From positions 1-6,507 of the forward strand of contig UQJF01000149.1 in NCBI GenBank assembly GCA_900541315.1: a DNA stretch of 6,507 bases. The letters are read 5' to 3'. The stretch is from an uncultured Clostridium sp. (GTDB lineage Bacteria; Bacillota; Clostridia; Lachnospirales; Lachnospiraceae). Positions 5,658 to 6,507 of the stretch are shown piece after piece. Made by a program: the position numbers and the translations under genes. Each line of letters opens with the position of its first letter. Positions within the stretch are counted from its first letter, which is position 1. The notes under the pieces were generated by a model. It was given only the letters and a program-made list of their open reading frames with translations. It searched no databases and was not told the DNA's origin.

Positions 5658-5708
5658 ATGTTATGGCTGGACTGTAATTAGTTTTTTCAAATAGCTGTAA
5701 GAAAGGGA

Positions 5709-5738
5709 TTGAGTTTCAGACTGCTTTGGGTGTATACT
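5709..5738 (+). promoter_or_regulatory. Predicted sigma-A promoter for the YhcH-family gene
   Basis: TTGAGT (5709-5714), an 18-base spacer, then TATACT (5733-5738). Start of transcription is expected near 5745, about 60 bases before the gene. The -10 region lies in a small inverted repeat (GTAT-ACTG-ATAC). Confidence 0.6.
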
Positions 5739-5744
5739 GATACA

Positions 5745-5781
5745 GACAGGAAACTGATAGAAAAATATCAATAACACTGTC
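5745..5781 (+). promoter_or_regulatory. Possible 5' hairpin in the YhcH-family mRNA leader
   Basis: GACAG (5745-5749) can pair with CTGTC (5777-5781), and inside it TGATA (5755-5759) with TATCA (5766-5770), separated by an internal loop. It would sit at the very 5' end of the predicted transcript and leave the ribosome binding site (5793-5800) free, so it may stabilise the mRNA. The stems are short and A+T-rich. Confidence 0.3.
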
Positions 5782-5807
5782 AATAACCATTCAAAGGAGA
5801 AAAGACC

Positions 5808-6272
5808 ATGATTTTTGATGAAAAACAGAATTTGGACTTTTACAGAAACTTAGGTATTGAAGGAAGATATGCAAAAGCAGTAGACTTCTTAAAGAATACC
5901 GACCTTGCAGCATTAGAGCCTGGAAAATATGAGATCGATGGAAAAAATGTATATGCAAATGTTGCCGCATACACCACTATTCCGTGGGAAGAGGCTAAGT
6001 ATGAGGCACATGAGCATTATACCGACATCCAGTACGTGATCGAGGGAAGTGAGGTTATGACCTATGCTCCTGCACATGAAATGACTGTAAAGACTCCTTA
6101 CAATCCAGATAAGGACGTAGTATTCTTCGAGAATACCACAGAGGGGCTGCAGGTAGTTGTAAAAGCTGGTCAGTATCTCATCTTCAATCCATGGGATGCA
6201 CATAAGCCGAAGGCAGCTAACGGCGCTCCGGCACCTATTAAGAAAGTTATCGTTAAGATCAAAGAAGATTAA
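5808..6272 (+). CDS. YhcH/YjgK/YiaL family protein (cupin-like, sugar-associated)
   Basis: A 154-residue soluble protein of the family that includes E. coli YhcH (NanQ, reported to speed sialic acid anomerisation), YiaL and the beta subunit of Ebg beta-galactosidase. These are cupin-like beta-barrels that bind a metal and act on sugars. The hallmark block EAHEHYTDIQYVIEG (66-80) supplies conserved His/Glu residues, and IFNPWDAHKP (125-134) supplies Asp130 and His132. Length is usual for the family and there is no signal peptide. The start is fixed by AAAGGAGA (5793-5800) seven bases upstream. The gene is alone, with its own promoter and a strong terminator, and no sugar transporter, kinase or lyase is nearby to indicate the substrate. 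A role as a sugar anomerase is possible but not shown by the sequence. Confidence 0.9.
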   Translation: MIFDEKQNLDFYRNLGIEGRYAKAVDFLKNTDLAALEPGKYEIDGKNVYANVAAYTTIPWEEAKYEAHEHYTDIQYVIEGSEVMTYAPAHEMTVKTPYNPDKDVVFFENTTEGLQVVVKAGQYLIFNPWDAHKPKAANGAPAPIKKVIVKIKED

Positions 6273-6349
6273 TAGATCAAAGAATTGAATTGATCGTATG
6301 ATCGACGGGTAACTCTGGGAAATGTAAATGAAATAAAATGAGTTTACGG

Positions 6350-6405
6350 AAAATATCGTCTGTACAGGGCCATGAAAAGTGGACTGTGCAGGCGATATTT
6401 TTTTT
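6350..6405 (+). terminator. Strong intrinsic terminator after the YhcH-family gene
   Basis: AAAATATCG (6350-6358) pairs perfectly with CGATATTTT (6393-6401). The stem continues through TCTGTACAG (6359-6367) with CTGTGCAGG (6384-6392), two G-U pairs, giving 18 pairs in all. Eight T follow (6398-6405). It lies 77 bases after the stop codon. Confidence 0.92.
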
Positions 6406-6480
6406 AGGATTGCGAGCACGCAAAGCACGTAGCGATCAACATCGTAATATATTCTTAAGAAAAAATACCCTTGTATAAAT
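6406..6480. other. Short genomic tail, nothing recognised
   Basis: 75 bases between the terminator and the right adapter with no gene start. GATTGC (6408-6413) and GCGATC (6431-6436) can pair, with GCACG repeated between them. The rest is A+T-rich and may lie upstream of a gene beyond the contig. Confidence 0.5.
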
Positions 6481-6507
6481 CTGTCTCTTATACACATCTG
6501 ACGCTGC
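6481..6507. other. Illumina Nextera adapter (Read 1 side), not genomic
   Basis: Bases 6481-6499 are the reverse complement of the Tn5 mosaic end (CTGTCTCTTATACACATCT), and 6500-6507 (GACGCTGC) are the start of the Nextera Read 1 stub on this strand. It should be trimmed. Confidence 0.98.

Overview
The window is one contig end to end: both ends are Illumina Nextera (Tn5) adapter, and real genomic DNA runs from about 47 to 6480. Gene content, moderate G+C, strong AGGAGG-type ribosome binding sites and the rnf gene order D-G-E-A-B point to an anaerobic Firmicute, most likely a gut Lachnospiraceae (Clostridium cluster XIVa). The genus cannot be fixed from what is visible. All convincing genes are on the + strand.

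Region 1 (47-3216) is the 3' part of an rnf operon: the C-terminal part of rnfD, then complete rnfG, rnfE, rnfA and rnfB, closed by a strong intrinsic terminator. rnfC, the rest of rnfD and the operon promoter lie off the left edge. Together these encode the membrane Rnf complex, which couples electron flow from reduced ferredoxin to NAD+ with export of Na+ or H+. The genes overlap or lie 12-15 bases apart, and two Shine-Dalgarno sequences are built into the preceding stop codon.

Region 2 (3217-4315) is a single gene for a metallo-beta-lactamase-fold hydrolase of unknown substrate, with a terminator starting at its stop codon.

Region 3 (4316-5657) holds a visibly AT-rich gap, a near-consensus sigma-A promoter, a roughly 125-nt leader that can form three successive hairpins, and a membrane-anchored SleB-type cell wall hydrolase with a coiled-coil linker. 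A 13-bp perfect inverted repeat follows it. The leader and the uncertain start of this gene are the least explained part of the window.

Region 4 (5658-6405) is a monocistronic YhcH/YjgK/YiaL-family (cupin-like, sugar-associated) gene with its own promoter and a strong terminator. Nothing recognisable lies between that terminator and the right adapter.

I found no clear sign of a new multi-gene system. The Rnf complex is well known and the other genes belong to familiar families. The points most worth a second look are the adapters, the hydrolase leader with its possible overlapping small ORF, and a cysteine-rich tail on RnfE.
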